Shown: positions 54,759 through 62,965, counted from the first letter of the stretch. The stretch: DNA of 64,000 nt from an uncultured Bacilli bacterium (GCA_934098525.1 CAKONZ010000002.1:62001-126000); one strand, 5' to 3'. A program made the numbers and translations. Notes: generated by a model not told the origin, from the sequence alone.

Positions 54759-55715
54759 AACAGGTCCATAACTTTTTCTATGTTCATCTATAATACCATA
54801 TTTATTTATTGCCTCTATATGATCTTTAGTAGGATATCCTTTATTATTCTTAAAATTATAATAAGGATATTTTTTATCAAGTTCATACATCATATGATCC
54901 CTAGTAACCTTGGCAATAACTGATGCAGCAGAAATGGTTAAACTCTTTAAATCTCCTTTTATAATAGGAATCATAGGAATATCAATATCAAGTTTCATAG
55001 CATCTGTTAATACATAATCAGGTTTTAAAGATAAATTTGATATAGCCTCTTTCATAGCTAACTTAGTAGCCTCATAAATATTAATATCATCTATCACATC
55101 ATTATTAATAACACCAATACCAATACTTATTGCATCTTTTTCAATTATTTTATAAAACTCTTCTCTTTTCTTTTCACTTAATTTCTTTGAATCCGTCAAA
55201 CCCTCTAATTTATAATTTAAAGGTAAAATTACACAAGCTGCTACAACTGGTCCTACAAGTGGCCCCCTTCCAACTTCATCAACTCCTGCTATTAATGAAT
55301 AACCTTTATTAATTAGATCTCTTTCATAACTATAATTATTATTAATAGCAATAGCAAGCTCCAACTTTTTAATATCTTTTTTGTCACTATCTCTATTTAA
55401 TTTTTTCTTAACAAAAAGTATACTCTCTAAATTTGCAAAACGAATACCATCTATTATAGTAACATTTTTATCATCATACAAATTAGTACTATATTCAAAA
55501 ACATCTATATTAACAATTTCAATTCCAAAAGCTCCTAAATATTTAGTTCCTTTATTTTTAATTTTTTCATATCCAGAAGAAGTAACTGCAACATCAATAT
55601 CACTTGTCTCACGTTTAATTTTTTGAACTACCATAGAAGCTCCAGATAATATAATAAACTCATCTTTTTCTAAAGGTATTTCCTTAATTTTATTTAATAT
55701 TTCTTTCCTATTCAT
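54741..55715 (-). CDS. rnhB: Ribonuclease HII with N-terminal nucleotidyltransferase-like domain
   Basis: A 324-residue fusion. Residues about 140-324 are a complete RNase HII, which removes ribonucleotides from DNA: AGVDEVGRGPLVGPVV with the first Asp-Glu pair, LTDSKKLSEKKRE, DYVLTDAMKL with a further Asp, and ISAASVIAKVTRD. The first ~125 residues hold ILSGASMVVQKIKRETSDIDVAV, a G-S/A...D-x-D pattern of minimal nucleotidyltransferases, and FVKKKLNRDSDKKDIKKLEL near 105, also typical of that fold. Normal RNase HII has no such part. The ATG at 55715 overlaps rbgA by eight bases. Confidence 0.9.
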   Translation of the reverse strand: MNRKEILNKIKEIPLEKDEFIILSGASMVVQKIKRETSDIDVAVTSSGYEKIKNKGTKYLGAFGIEIVNIDVFEYSTNLYDDKNVTIIDGIRFANLESILFVKKKLNRDSDKKDIKKLELAIAINNNYSYERDLINKGYSLIAGVDEVGRGPLVGPVVAACVILPLNYKLEGLTDSKKLSEKKREEFYKIIEKDAISIGIGVINNDVIDDINIYEATKLAMKEAISNLSLKPDYVLTDAMKLDIDIPMIPIIKGDLKSLTISAASVIAKVTRDHMMYELDKKYPYYNFKNNKGYPTKDHIEAINKYGIIDEHRKSYGPVKNVMK

Positions 55716-56628
55716 TATCAAATCTATCAAAAGTAATATTTTTAATTTTTCCAGACTTTATATCATTTATAACTAAAGTAGATACTTTATCATAATCAAC
55801 ATATCCACCTTTCATCATAAGTGACTTATATTTTCCTATCGTATCAAAAACATCCTCAAAATCATCAATATTACTAACATGATACTCCTTCTCTAATATT
55901 TCTCTATAATACTTATATAAAAATTTAATTATATAGACTGCTATATCATCTTTATCAAGTATCTCTTCCTTTATTGCCGTAGTAGCAGCAAGATTATATG
56001 CAACCTTTTCTTGTTCCAACTTAGGCCATAAAATACCAGGAGAATCCATCAACTCAATATTCTTACCAACTCGAACCCAACTCAAATTCTTAGTAACACC
56101 AGGTTTATTACCAGTAACAGTAATCTTTCTACCTACAATCTTATTAATCAATGTACTTTTTCCAACATTTGGTATTCCAATAACAAGTGCTCTTATAGTT
56201 TCCTTTTTTAAACCTTTATTTTTCATCTTAGTTATTTTATCTTCCAATATTTTATTTGACAAATCAAAAATTTCATTAACATTAATATTTGAAGTAAGAT
56301 CATACTTCAAAACATAATATCCTTCTTTTTGATACATATCTATAAACTTATTAGTCTCAAGCTTATCACATAAATCATACTTTGTCATAATCAAAATACG
56401 AGGTTTATCTTTTATTAAATAATCAATATCTTGTATTTTTGATGAAAAAGGGATTCTTGAATCTATAACTTCATATATTATATCTATTAAATTTAAATTT
56501 TCTTGTATTAACCTCTTAGTCTTAGCCATATGGCCAGGATACCAGTTAATTCCAACTGATGATAAACTTTTTTGATTATCATTATTTTTCTTTTCTGCTC
56601 TTATTTTTCTTTTTTGATACATATCCAT
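55708..56628 (-). CDS. rbgA: Ribosome biogenesis GTPase RbgA (YlqF)
   Basis: A 306-residue circularly permuted GTPase needed for a late step of 50S assembly. The order of motifs is permuted: G4 MTKYDLCD near 82 comes before G1 GIPNVGKSTLINK (near 148), then G3 DSPGI near 194. The N-terminal NWYPGHMAKTKR at 28-39 is the YlqF signature, and a C-terminal ANTAR-like helical domain follows. The first 28 codons and the upstream 25 bases are duplicated 620 bp upstream. Overlaps rnhB. Confidence 0.95.
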   Translation of the reverse strand: MDMYQKRKIRAEKKNNDNQKSLSSVGINWYPGHMAKTKRLIQENLNLIDIIYEVIDSRIPFSSKIQDIDYLIKDKPRILIMTKYDLCDKLETNKFIDMYQKEGYYVLKYDLTSNINVNEIFDLSNKILEDKITKMKNKGLKKETIRALVIGIPNVGKSTLINKIVGRKITVTGNKPGVTKNLSWVRVGKNIELMDSPGILWPKLEQEKVAYNLAATTAIKEEILDKDDIAVYIIKFLYKYYREILEKEYHVSNIDDFEDVFDTIGKYKSLMMKGGYVDYDKVSTLVINDIKSGKIKNITFDRFDNE

Positions 56629-56656
56629 TTATACCACTTCCTTTTTTCCTATTTTA
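56543..56656. repeat. rbgA-head repeat, copy A (genuine rbgA 5' end)
   Basis: A 114-bp segment covering the last codon of the upstream GNAT gene, the rbgA ribosome site and its first 28 codons. It is identical to 57163-57276 except for one base (A56559 against G57179). The spacing is exactly 620 bp. Confidence 0.95.
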
Positions 56657-57149
56657 ATTTTTTACCATAATATTCGACATCTATTTCTGTTCCATCTGGA
56701 TATACTTCTTTAGCATTTTTAATATGTTCTACAAATCCATAATGTTTATATATCTCCTTGTTTCTTATTTCTTCAGGTTCAACTCCTAATGTTAATACAG
56801 TATAACCTTTATTTTTCAAATCTTCTTCCATAAATTTATACAATTTAGAAAAATATCCTTTTCCTTCATATTTTTTGTTAGTTCTAAAAGCCGTTAAATA
56901 TGCAGTTGTATCATCTACCAATTCATCACTATTTTGAACAATATCACCGGTTAACACAGCAGTGGCTTCACATATTATTTGGTCATTAATCATTCCATAG
57001 TAAGGAATAATTTTACCTTTTTTATAATTTTTAATGTTTTGTTCTTTCCAAATAATCCAATTTTCTTTTTTTGTTGCTATTGATATTTCATAATTCCATT
57101 TTTTATTCATTTCTTCAATAGTAGCAATTTTACATATATAGTTTTTCAT
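56649..57149 (-). CDS. GNAT family N-acetyltransferase inserted upstream of rbgA
   Basis: A 166-residue GNAT-fold enzyme. Acetyl-CoA-binding motif A is TAFRTNKKYEGKGYFSKLYK near residues 105-125, followed by TVLTLGVEPEEIRNKEIYKH and YGF, motif B. The acceptor is unknown. The ATG at 57149 has GGGAG only two bases upstream; a GTG nine bases earlier is an alternative start, and coupling to the 28-codon rbgA-head ORF just upstream is possible. Its last codon and stop lie in repeat copy A, and copy B is directly upstream, so the gene sits exactly between the two repeats. Confidence 0.85.
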   Translation of the reverse strand: MKNYICKIATIEEMNKKWNYEISIATKKENWIIWKEQNIKNYKKGKIIPYYGMINDQIICEATAVLTGDIVQNSDELVDDTTAYLTAFRTNKKYEGKGYFSKLYKFMEEDLKNKGYTVLTLGVEPEEIRNKEIYKHYGFVEHIKNAKEVYPDGTEIDVEYYGKKLK

Positions 57150-57161
57150 AACTCCCACTTA

Positions 57162-57248
57162 TCAGTTAATTCCAACTGGTGATAAACTTTTTTGATTATC
57201 ATTATTTTTCTTTTCTGCTCTTATTTTTCTTTTTTGATACATATCCAT
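57162..57248 (-). pseudogene. Duplicated rbgA 5' fragment (28 codons)
   Basis: Starts MDMYQKRKIRAEKKNNDNQK like rbgA, keeps its ribosome site, and ends with a TGA created at the junction right after GIN. The encoded peptide lacks the NWYPGHMAK motif and all GTPase parts. It looks like a leftover from insertion or duplication, but as its translation would end 13 bases before the GNAT start, it may act as a leader that couples translation. Confidence 0.85.
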
Positions 57249-57276
57249 TTATACCACTTCCTTTTTTCCTATTTTA
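57163..57276. repeat. rbgA-head repeat, copy B
   Basis: 113 of 114 bases identical to 56543-56656. Its outer border falls in the last codons of the deoxyribosyltransferase-like gene, exactly where copy A's border falls in the GNAT gene; both genes share the end AAATAGGAAAAAAGG. Confidence 0.95.
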
Positions 57277-57565
57277 TAGGTTCAAAATACATTACTTCCT
57301 TACCTAATTTTTTAGCATACTCAATTTCTTTACTTGTTGAACTGCCAACATATCCATTATCATTAATTACATAAATGGCATCACTAATTTCAATCTTATT
57401 ATAATGTAAATCTGCTAAAATTTGTTGTTCAGCTTCACTAAATTTATCATCACTATAAATACATTGTATAACAACATATTTATTTTTAATTTCCAATTCT
57501 TTAGCAACTTTCATCATCTTATCTTTGAATTTCATACTACCACAAATAGTAACAATTTTATTCAT
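57269..57565 (-). CDS. Nucleoside 2-deoxyribosyltransferase-like protein
   Basis: A 98-residue Rossmann-like protein. Its start KIVTICGSMKFKDKMMKVAKEL, the middle DLHYNKIEISDAIYVIND and GYVGSSTSKEIEYAKKLGK match nucleoside 2-deoxyribosyltransferase-like proteins; the last motif holds the Ser-x-E-type nucleotide site. It is shorter than canonical enzymes (about 140-160), as in DUF4406-type relatives common in phages. GGAGATG precedes the chosen ATG at 57565. Its stop lies in repeat copy B. Confidence 0.8.
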   Translation of the reverse strand: MNKIVTICGSMKFKDKMMKVAKELEIKNKYVVIQCIYSDDKFSEAEQQILADLHYNKIEISDAIYVINDNGYVGSSTSKEIEYAKKLGKEVMYFEPIK

Positions 57566-57640
57566 ATCTACATCTCCATTATAAATCACTTTATATTATA
57601 CAACATTATTTTCATTTTTATATTTATAATCATTACACCT

Positions 57641-58495
57641 TTATCTTATATCGTCTAATTTCTTTTGTTCTTTTACTTCTAATTTATTTTTTTCTCTTTC
57701 AAGTTCTCTTAAACTCTTTTTAGGTGTTGGCATTTCTTCAGGCATCATCCCACCAATATCTGCGATTGCCTTTCTAACTTTTTTACCAACTTCATAATGT
57801 ATATTTTTTGCGTCTTTCTCACCTTGTACATTATCTTTCAAAAGTTTTTGCTTTGTTTGATTTATTCTAAATAAATTAGCTACTAATTCATCTTCATTCA
57901 TATTATCTAAAATATCTTCTCTGTAACGTAATTTTTTTCTTTTAAAAATATCATCAGCAGTTTCTCCATTATATAATCCTTTATATCCTTCATTATGAAA
58001 TTCAGCCATATTTTTAACACCTGCTGCAGAAGCAACTTTTTGAAGTGTATAATTACCTTGTTTTGTTAATTTTCTTTGATATAATCTTTTTTCATCATCT
58101 GATAAAGAATCATATTCTTGTTCTGTTATTTCTTGTTTTCTAGTTTGAATGGCAAAATATGTTTGTCCTAAAGCAACAACTTCTTTATTTGGATCAGCAT
58201 TTTGCACTATCAAATAGCATATATATCTTGATAGTTTATAATCTTTAATAATTTCTTTTTTTCCTTTACCAGTTTTTATTGGCTTGTTGACCTCAACAAC
58301 CCAATCTTCTTCGTTTGAAACACTATTATTTGCTGATAAAACGGCTTTATCTATTACTTTTTGAAAATTTCTCCAATCCTTGTATTCCAATACTTTTTGT
58401 AATTCGCGTGCATACCAATATTCATTTTCATATTTATCTATATGTTTAATATTCTCAAAAATATTGTTAGTATATCTATCTCCGATTTTCTTCAT
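57641..58495 (-). CDS. dinD: DNA damage-inducible protein D (DinD/BRO-N type)
   Basis: A 284-residue protein. The BRO-N-like domain begins with YENEYWYARELQKVLEYKDW and continues through VIDKA, EEDWVVEVNKPIKTGKGKKE and YKLSRYICYLIVQNADPNKE; the rest has YFAIQTRKQE, LTKQGNYTLQKVASAAGV and EFHNEGYKGLYNGETADDIF, all DinD hallmarks. GGAGG lies seven bases before the ATG at 58495. Members are LexA-regulated in E. coli and are often found with mobile DNA and in phage-related islands. No SOS box was identified here. Confidence 0.9.
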   Translation of the reverse strand: MKKIGDRYTNNIFENIKHIDKYENEYWYARELQKVLEYKDWRNFQKVIDKAVLSANNSVSNEEDWVVEVNKPIKTGKGKKEIIKDYKLSRYICYLIVQNADPNKEVVALGQTYFAIQTRKQEITEQEYDSLSDDEKRLYQRKLTKQGNYTLQKVASAAGVKNMAEFHNEGYKGLYNGETADDIFKRKKLRYREDILDNMNEDELVANLFRINQTKQKLLKDNVQGEKDAKNIHYEVGKKVRKAIADIGGMMPEEMPTPKKSLRELEREKNKLEVKEQKKLDDIR

Positions 58496-58636
58496 TGCTA
58501 CCTCCATTTCTATTAATTATATTAAATTTTTTTATGTTCACACTACCTGGTTTTTTAGTGAAATATAGATATGCAAAAAAATTTAGTTATTTTCCCCTTT
58601 TTCAATAATTTAAGTGTGTTATTCATAACTTTCTTC

Positions 58637-58690
58637 ATACCAGTTAGTTCTAACTAATGATAAACTTTTTTAATTATCATTAGTTTTCAC
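58637..58690. repeat. Degenerate third copy of the rbgA-head segment
   Basis: From ATACCAGTTA onward about 45 of 50 bases match 56541-56590 at the same register, including TGATAAACTTTTTT and ATTATCATTA. It lies at the 3' end of the broken RhuM gene. It includes the NNDNQKSLS-to-NWY part of rbgA but not the ribosome site. The segment can also fold (AATGATAA / TTATCATT), so descent from the hairpin alone is an alternative. Confidence 0.65.
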
Positions 58691-59111
58691 TTTTATTCTC
58701 ATTCAGATATTTATTATAAAATTCATCCATTGAAGAAATATATTTTTGATCTTGAATAACTCTAAATTTTTCATATTCTTTTAATATTTTTGTTGCCCAT
58801 ATTCTAAATTATGTTGCTTTTTTAGAATTAACTCTATATCCTACAGCTATTATTGCATCTAGGTTATAGACTTCAGCATTATAATTCTTGCCGTCTTCTG
58901 CAGTTATTTCCATTTTGGAAACAACTGAACTTCTATCTAATTCTTTTTCTTCAAACACATTTTTTAAATGCTTAGATATTGCTGGCACACCAACTTCAAA
59001 TACTTTTGACATTCCTTTTTGAGTTAACCATAAAGTTTCATCCCTATATATAGCATCTACTATAATATTTCCTTCGCTATTTTTATATATAATTAGTTTA
59101 TTATCTTCCAT
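58680..59111 (-). pseudogene. RhuM-family gene, broken by a nonsense codon and an internal deletion
   Basis: The first 100 codons read as the RhuM N-terminus: DETLWLTQKGMSKVFEVGVP, AISKHLKNVF, and AVGYRVNSKKAT. A TAA then stands where the family has CAA (the Q of ATQFRIWATK), after which the frame continues FRIWATKILKEYEKFRVIQD and ends at 58680. That tail joins the usual ATKxLKEY to the usual extreme C-terminus EYEKFRVIQDQ, so about 180 residues are missing. RhuM relatives are often associated with phages and defence islands. An N-terminal fragment could still be made. Confidence 0.82.
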
Positions 59112-59155
59112 AAATACTCCCCTCTCCTTTAGTTTTTCATCGATTTCATTTTGTT

Positions 59156-59650
59156 TTATATTTTATCAAATAAGTAAACATTCTCAGGTAAATTTAATCT
59201 TTCATAATTTCTCGTTTTAATTAAATTACCACCCATATGTTTATAAAATTCATTTGATGGATTGCCCTTTAAACAACCAACAATCATTTTATTAAATCCC
59301 ATTTTTTTAAGTTCATTAACTCCTGCATCAAATAATTTTCTACCAAATCCTAATCCTTTATATTTCTTTAAAATATAAATAGCACAAAGTTCACCACAAT
59401 CATTCCAATTAGAATCACCAACTTTAACAAAACCAACCACCTTACCACCAATTTCTAATACAAATTGATGATTATTATCTTCATTAAAATTAATAAAAGA
59501 ATTACTAGCGCTTCTTTCCTCATTATTGTATAAATCATTCAAAAATTCATCTGACACAATTCCCTTATATGTTTCATTCCACGAAACAGCTACAACATGA
59601 GAAATATCTTTACAATCATTTCTTTCTCTTCTTCTTATACTATAATTCAT
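59156..59650 (-). CDS. GNAT family N-acetyltransferase
   Basis: A 164-residue GNAT enzyme starting MNYSIRRRERNDCKDISHVV. Motif A is ICAIYILKKYKGLGFGRKLF (about 88-108, with K-x-x-G-x-G), and motif B reads MIVGCLKGNPSNEFYKHMGG. HVVAVSWNETYKGIVSDEFL near 20-40 is typical of small-molecule acetyltransferases in Firmicutes. Substrate unknown. It lies between the broken RhuM and VanZ genes, and has intact coding. Confidence 0.87.
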   Translation of the reverse strand: MNYSIRRRERNDCKDISHVVAVSWNETYKGIVSDEFLNDLYNNEERSASNSFINFNEDNNHQFVLEIGGKVVGFVKVGDSNWNDCGELCAIYILKKYKGLGFGRKLFDAGVNELKKMGFNKMIVGCLKGNPSNEFYKHMGGNLIKTRNYERLNLPENVYLFDKI

Positions 59651-59697
59651 ATATTTTACTCCTATACTATTAAAACTACATAGTTTTAAATAATTAA

Positions 59698-60215
59698 CTA
59701 TTCGCGGTTAATAAAAACCAATAATTTATTTATAACTGGTCTAAACAATGTATAAAATAAATAACCAACCAAACCTCCAAGTGTATTAGTAAATAAATCA
59801 GTAATATCAGATGCTCTATCACCATTAATAATTGGTTGCAACAACTCAATTCCTAAACTAAATAAAAAAGTATAAAAAATTGTTTCAAAAACATATTCTT
59901 TTCATCCTCTTTTATTAAAGGAACTAAAAATCCAAATGGTATCATCATAATAATATTAAGAATAATCTGTCTCAAAAAATCCCCACGTCCATTAAACAAA
60001 TCATCAAACAAGTTCATATTCATTGACACATATGGATGATTAAATATAAAAGGTAATGACGTTAATATAGGCATCAAAGGAAAATATAAAACACCAAAAA
60101 TATAAACATACATTATCGTATAAATTATTAAAGTGCTCTTATCTTTACTTTTCCACTTTTTATAAAACACCAAAAAATATAAAATACTAAAAATTAATAT
60201 ATCTACACCCTTCAT
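59698..60215 (-). pseudogene. VanZ-like membrane protein gene with frameshift
   Basis: The first 110 codons (to about 59885) encode the N-terminal half of a VanZ-like protein with three to four helices (ILNIIMMIPFGFLVPLI near 85-101). The frame then ends in a stop at 59853, while the other frame continues without interruption as ETIFYTFLFSLGIELLQPII, NGDRASDITDLFTNTLGGL and a last helix, ending at 59698. A single-base loss around 59885-59892 (TATGTTTTTG) restores a full protein. This may be a real mutation or an assembly error in a T-run. Confidence 0.82.
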
Positions 60216-60243
60216 ATTAAATCTCCTCTAATTTTCTTTAACA

Positions 60244-60810
60244 CTAATCGCCATATCTTTCTTTCAATTCTACCAAAGCCTTCTTTACAAAAAAGTCTTT
60301 ACCTTTAACAGGAATATTATATTTACTAAAAACATCTTTCATTTCATCAATACTTAAATACTTATTATTTTGTTCAATCTCAATATAAATATGCTTGCCA
60401 TTAACAAACTCAACAGCAAACTCATCTACTCCATTCGAATAAACAACAACATGATCATCTATTCTTATTAAATCATCAAAATCAACCATTTTTAATATTT
60501 CTTCCATCTTCTCTATAGAATCTATTTCACAAGATACTTTTCCTTGTTTCTTAATATCACCATTATCATCATATTCTTTATATTTATACGTCAAAATTTT
60601 CAAATCATTTTCATCAATTATATTAAGAATTAAAACACAATGTTTTAGCATTTCTAATTTATCATTAAAATTTATATAATTTTTTTCAATCATATAAATA
60701 TCTTTAACCTCATATTCACAAATAACCTTAAAATTTTCTCTGTTTAAGATAGTATTTAATTCATTTAAATTACAATCAACTTCAACAGTAATTTCATTTT
60801 CATATATCAA
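60244..60810 (-). CDS. CYTH-domain protein (class IV adenylate cyclase/thiamine triphosphatase-like)
   Basis: A 188-residue CYTH-fold protein: the N-terminal E-x-E-x-K-type signature is degenerate (ENEITVEVD), then LILNIIDENDLKILTYKYKE, VVVYSNGVDEFAVEFV and YIEIEQNN, which supply the acidic and basic residues of the tunnel. Members bind triphosphates and divalent metal; the actual reaction is unknown. I prefer the TTG at 60810 because it has GGTGGTGATATT directly before it, the same site as used by the gene starting at 1472; an ATG 36 bases upstream would add a hydrophobic start. Confidence 0.72.
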   Translation of the reverse strand: MIYENEITVEVDCNLNELNTILNRENFKVICEYEVKDIYMIEKNYINFNDKLEMLKHCVLILNIIDENDLKILTYKYKEYDDNGDIKKQGKVSCEIDSIEKMEEILKMVDFDDLIRIDDHVVVYSNGVDEFAVEFVNGKHIYIEIEQNNKYLSIDEMKDVFSKYNIPVKGKDFFVKKALVELKERYGD

Positions 60811-60852
60811 AATATCACCACCATCAATTAAAAATATATAAATCAAAAAAAA

Positions 60853-61419
60853 TCAATAAATATTATCCTTTAACTTCATATTTAACTTATTATATACATT
60901 ATTAATAATCCATTTTTCATTAGAAATATATTTAACTTCATCAATATCTACCCATCTAACACCACTATTCTCATCATCCTTAATAAATAAAGAATCATTT
61001 TCATCTACTTCCAATAAATAAGTCAAATTCAAATGTACATGAGTTGAAACATATTTCCCTCTTTTTACATGTCCATCAACAGAAATAATTTCCAATGAAA
61101 AAATATCATTCATAACAGGAGTAACGTTTTTAACACCTGTTTCTTCCTTTAATTCCCTTATAGCAGTACCAAGTAAATCAGTATCGCCATCAGCATGACC
61201 ACCTGTCCAAGCCCATGATTTATAAATATTATGGTATATCATCAAAACCTTAGTTCTATCTTTATTAACAGCCCATGCTGAAGCAGTAAAATGTCCAAAT
61301 CTATTTTTTCTAGTTAAAACATCATCAAAACAATCTATGTATTTTAACATAACTTCTCTATCTTTTTCCTCTTGTTCATTATAAGGAATATACTTCTTTA
61401 TTTGTTCTATATAATTCAT
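60853..61419 (-). CDS. NUDIX hydrolase
   Basis: A 188-residue NUDIX protein. The box reads GGHADGDTDLLGTAIRELKE followed by ETGVK (near 73-97). The Glu of GX5E is Thr here, while the REUXEEXG part that holds the catalytic glutamates is intact. The flanking ASAWAVNKDRTKVLMIYHNIYKSWAWTGGH (seen in parts) is typical of a common Firmicutes subgroup with unknown substrate. It ends with TGA, evidence for the standard code. The HAM1-like gene is eight bases upstream on the same strand. Confidence 0.88.
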   Translation of the reverse strand: MNYIEQIKKYIPYNEQEEKDREVMLKYIDCFDDVLTRKNRFGHFTASAWAVNKDRTKVLMIYHNIYKSWAWTGGHADGDTDLLGTAIRELKEETGVKNVTPVMNDIFSLEIISVDGHVKRGKYVSTHVHLNLTYLLEVDENDSLFIKDDENSGVRWVDIDEVKYISNEKWIINNVYNKLNMKLKDNIY

Positions 61420-61427
61420 AAAGCCTC

Positions 61428-62033
61428 CTAATCATTAATATTCTGAGCAATAAAAGAAATAACATCATCATCAGTATTTACAATTAATTTCTTATCCTCA
61501 TCAGTTAACTCACTAAAATACTTATTTAAATTTCTATTAACAGAAATCGAATTAAGCGGATAACCAGGATTAATAATCTTACTAGGTTTATTAACCATAT
61601 AAAAATCATCTTTTCTCCAAGTATAAGTATACTCATTTCCATTTACTATTAAAGCAAGACCATATACCCATTTAGCAACAAGTCTTCCTTCATTACTATA
61701 CTTATTAACCAACGAAATATAATGATTTATCATCTCTTCATCATTTAATCTTTTTCCATTAATTCTTCTAACAAACACACCAGGTTGATCACACTCTAAA
61801 ACATTCTCTAAATACAAATTATCATCAATAGCCATAGTCATCATACCTGTCTCATTATAATAAGCTCTTGCTTTAATCAAAGCATTTTCTAAAGCATCCT
61901 TTCCATTTTCTATAACCTCTAAAGAACAATCAATATCTTTTAAAGTTACAACCTCAATACCATTTTCCATTAATCTTTTAGAAAACCTTTTAGCTTTACT
62001 TTCATTACCAGTAGCAAACAACAACCTCTTCAT
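61428..62033 (-). CDS. HAM1/RdgB-like non-canonical purine NTP pyrophosphatase
   Basis: A 201-residue protein beginning KRLLFATGNESKAKRFSKRL, the HAM1 nucleotide-loop pattern (ATGNxxK). ENGKDALENALIKARAYY and AIDDNLYLENV (replacing the usual DDSGLEV) follow, with PGVFVRRI in place of PGVxSAR. These changes suggest a divergent member; it may remove dITP/XTP or a different nucleotide. Start at 62033 with GGAGG seven bases upstream. It forms a small nucleotide-cleaning group with the NUDIX gene behind it. Confidence 0.85.
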   Translation of the reverse strand: MKRLLFATGNESKAKRFSKRLMENGIEVVTLKDIDCSLEVIENGKDALENALIKARAYYNETGMMTMAIDDNLYLENVLECDQPGVFVRRINGKRLNDEEMINHYISLVNKYSNEGRLVAKWVYGLALIVNGNEYTYTWRKDDFYMVNKPSKIINPGYPLNSISVNRNLNKYFSELTDEDKKLIVNTDDDVISFIAQNIND

Positions 62034-62066
62034 AATAACCTCCATAATACATAATAATTATAACAT

Positions 62067-62098
62067 AAAAAGATTGAATAATTAATTAATCAATCTTT
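62067..62098 (-). terminator. Terminator of nfo
   Basis: AAAGATTGA / TCAATCTTT stem with a 12-base AT loop and TTTTAT tail on the minus strand; the nfo stop codon lies just before or inside it. Confidence 0.75.
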
Positions 62099-62965
62099 AA
62101 CATCTTCATATAAATTTTCATTAAACTTTTTATTTCTTATCATATCTATTTCATACTTATAAGGAGCATACTCATCAATATAAGGTGTCTCTAAAATTTT
62201 AGGTATATTATCTAATCTTTCATTATAAATAATGTTAATCAAATTATCAAAGCCTATCTCCCCATACCCAATATTTGCATGCCTATCTTTATGAGAACCT
62301 CTAACATTTTTAGAATCATTAATATGAACACACTTAACCCTTTTAAGTAAATCAAGTCTCTCTAAATCATCCAAAATACTATCAAAATTTGACAAATCAT
62401 ATCCTGCATCAGACAAATGACAAGTATCTAAACAAATACCTATTTGATCTTTCTTTTCTATATTATCAATAATTTCTTTTAATTGTTCAAAAGAAGTTCC
62501 TAATTCTGTTCCCTTACCAGCCATAGTTTCAAGTAATATAGTAATTGAAGTAGTCTCTAAAACTTTATTCAATGCTTTAATAATAGACATTAAACCCTCA
62601 TCTACTCCTACACCAACATGACTTCCTGGATGTAAAACCATTTTATTAACAAATAACTCTTCACATCTTTCACATTCATCAATTAAAAACTTAATAGAAA
62701 AATTATATTGTTCCATCTTCTTATTATTAGCTAAATTAATTATATAAGGAGCATGAACAATTAAATCACTATTATTTATACCATTCTCCTTCATCAACTT
62801 AATAGCTTCATATGTACAAGCATCATTTATCAAAACTCTATTAGTATTCTGTGGAGCCCCAGTATAAAACATAAATGTATTACTGCCATACTTCAAAGCT
62901 TCTTTAACAGACCCTAATAACTGATCATCTTTTTTAAAAGAAACATGAGATCCTATTATTAACAT
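62090..62965 (-). CDS. nfo: Endonuclease IV (AP endonuclease)
   Basis: A 291-residue TIM-barrel enzyme that cuts abasic sites in base-excision repair. Metal-site motifs: GSHVSFKK near the start, FMFYTGAPQNTNR, VHAPYIINLAN, MVLHPGSHVG, ICLDTCHLSDAGYD, HINDSKNVRGSHKDRHANIG and ETPYID. The ATG at 62965, with GGAGGT nine bases upstream, gives the standard length; longer upstream reading has no family similarity. It lies downstream of ssb on the same strand. Confidence 0.96.
   Translation of the reverse strand: MLIIGSHVSFKKDDQLLGSVKEALKYGSNTFMFYTGAPQNTNRVLINDACTYEAIKLMKENGINNSDLIVHAPYIINLANNKKMEQYNFSIKFLIDECERCEELFVNKMVLHPGSHVGVGVDEGLMSIIKALNKVLETTSITILLETMAGKGTELGTSFEQLKEIIDNIEKKDQIGICLDTCHLSDAGYDLSNFDSILDDLERLDLLKRVKCVHINDSKNVRGSHKDRHANIGYGEIGFDNLINIIYNERLDNIPKILETPYIDEYAPYKYEIDMIRNKKFNENLYEDVKD

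Noticed and set aside
60853..60855. Possible use of TGA as tryptophan (Mycoplasma code)
   Set aside because: TGA is a real stop here and at the end of rnhB, and conserved Trp positions, such as in HWEGD, NWYPGHM and SWKLDG, are TGG.
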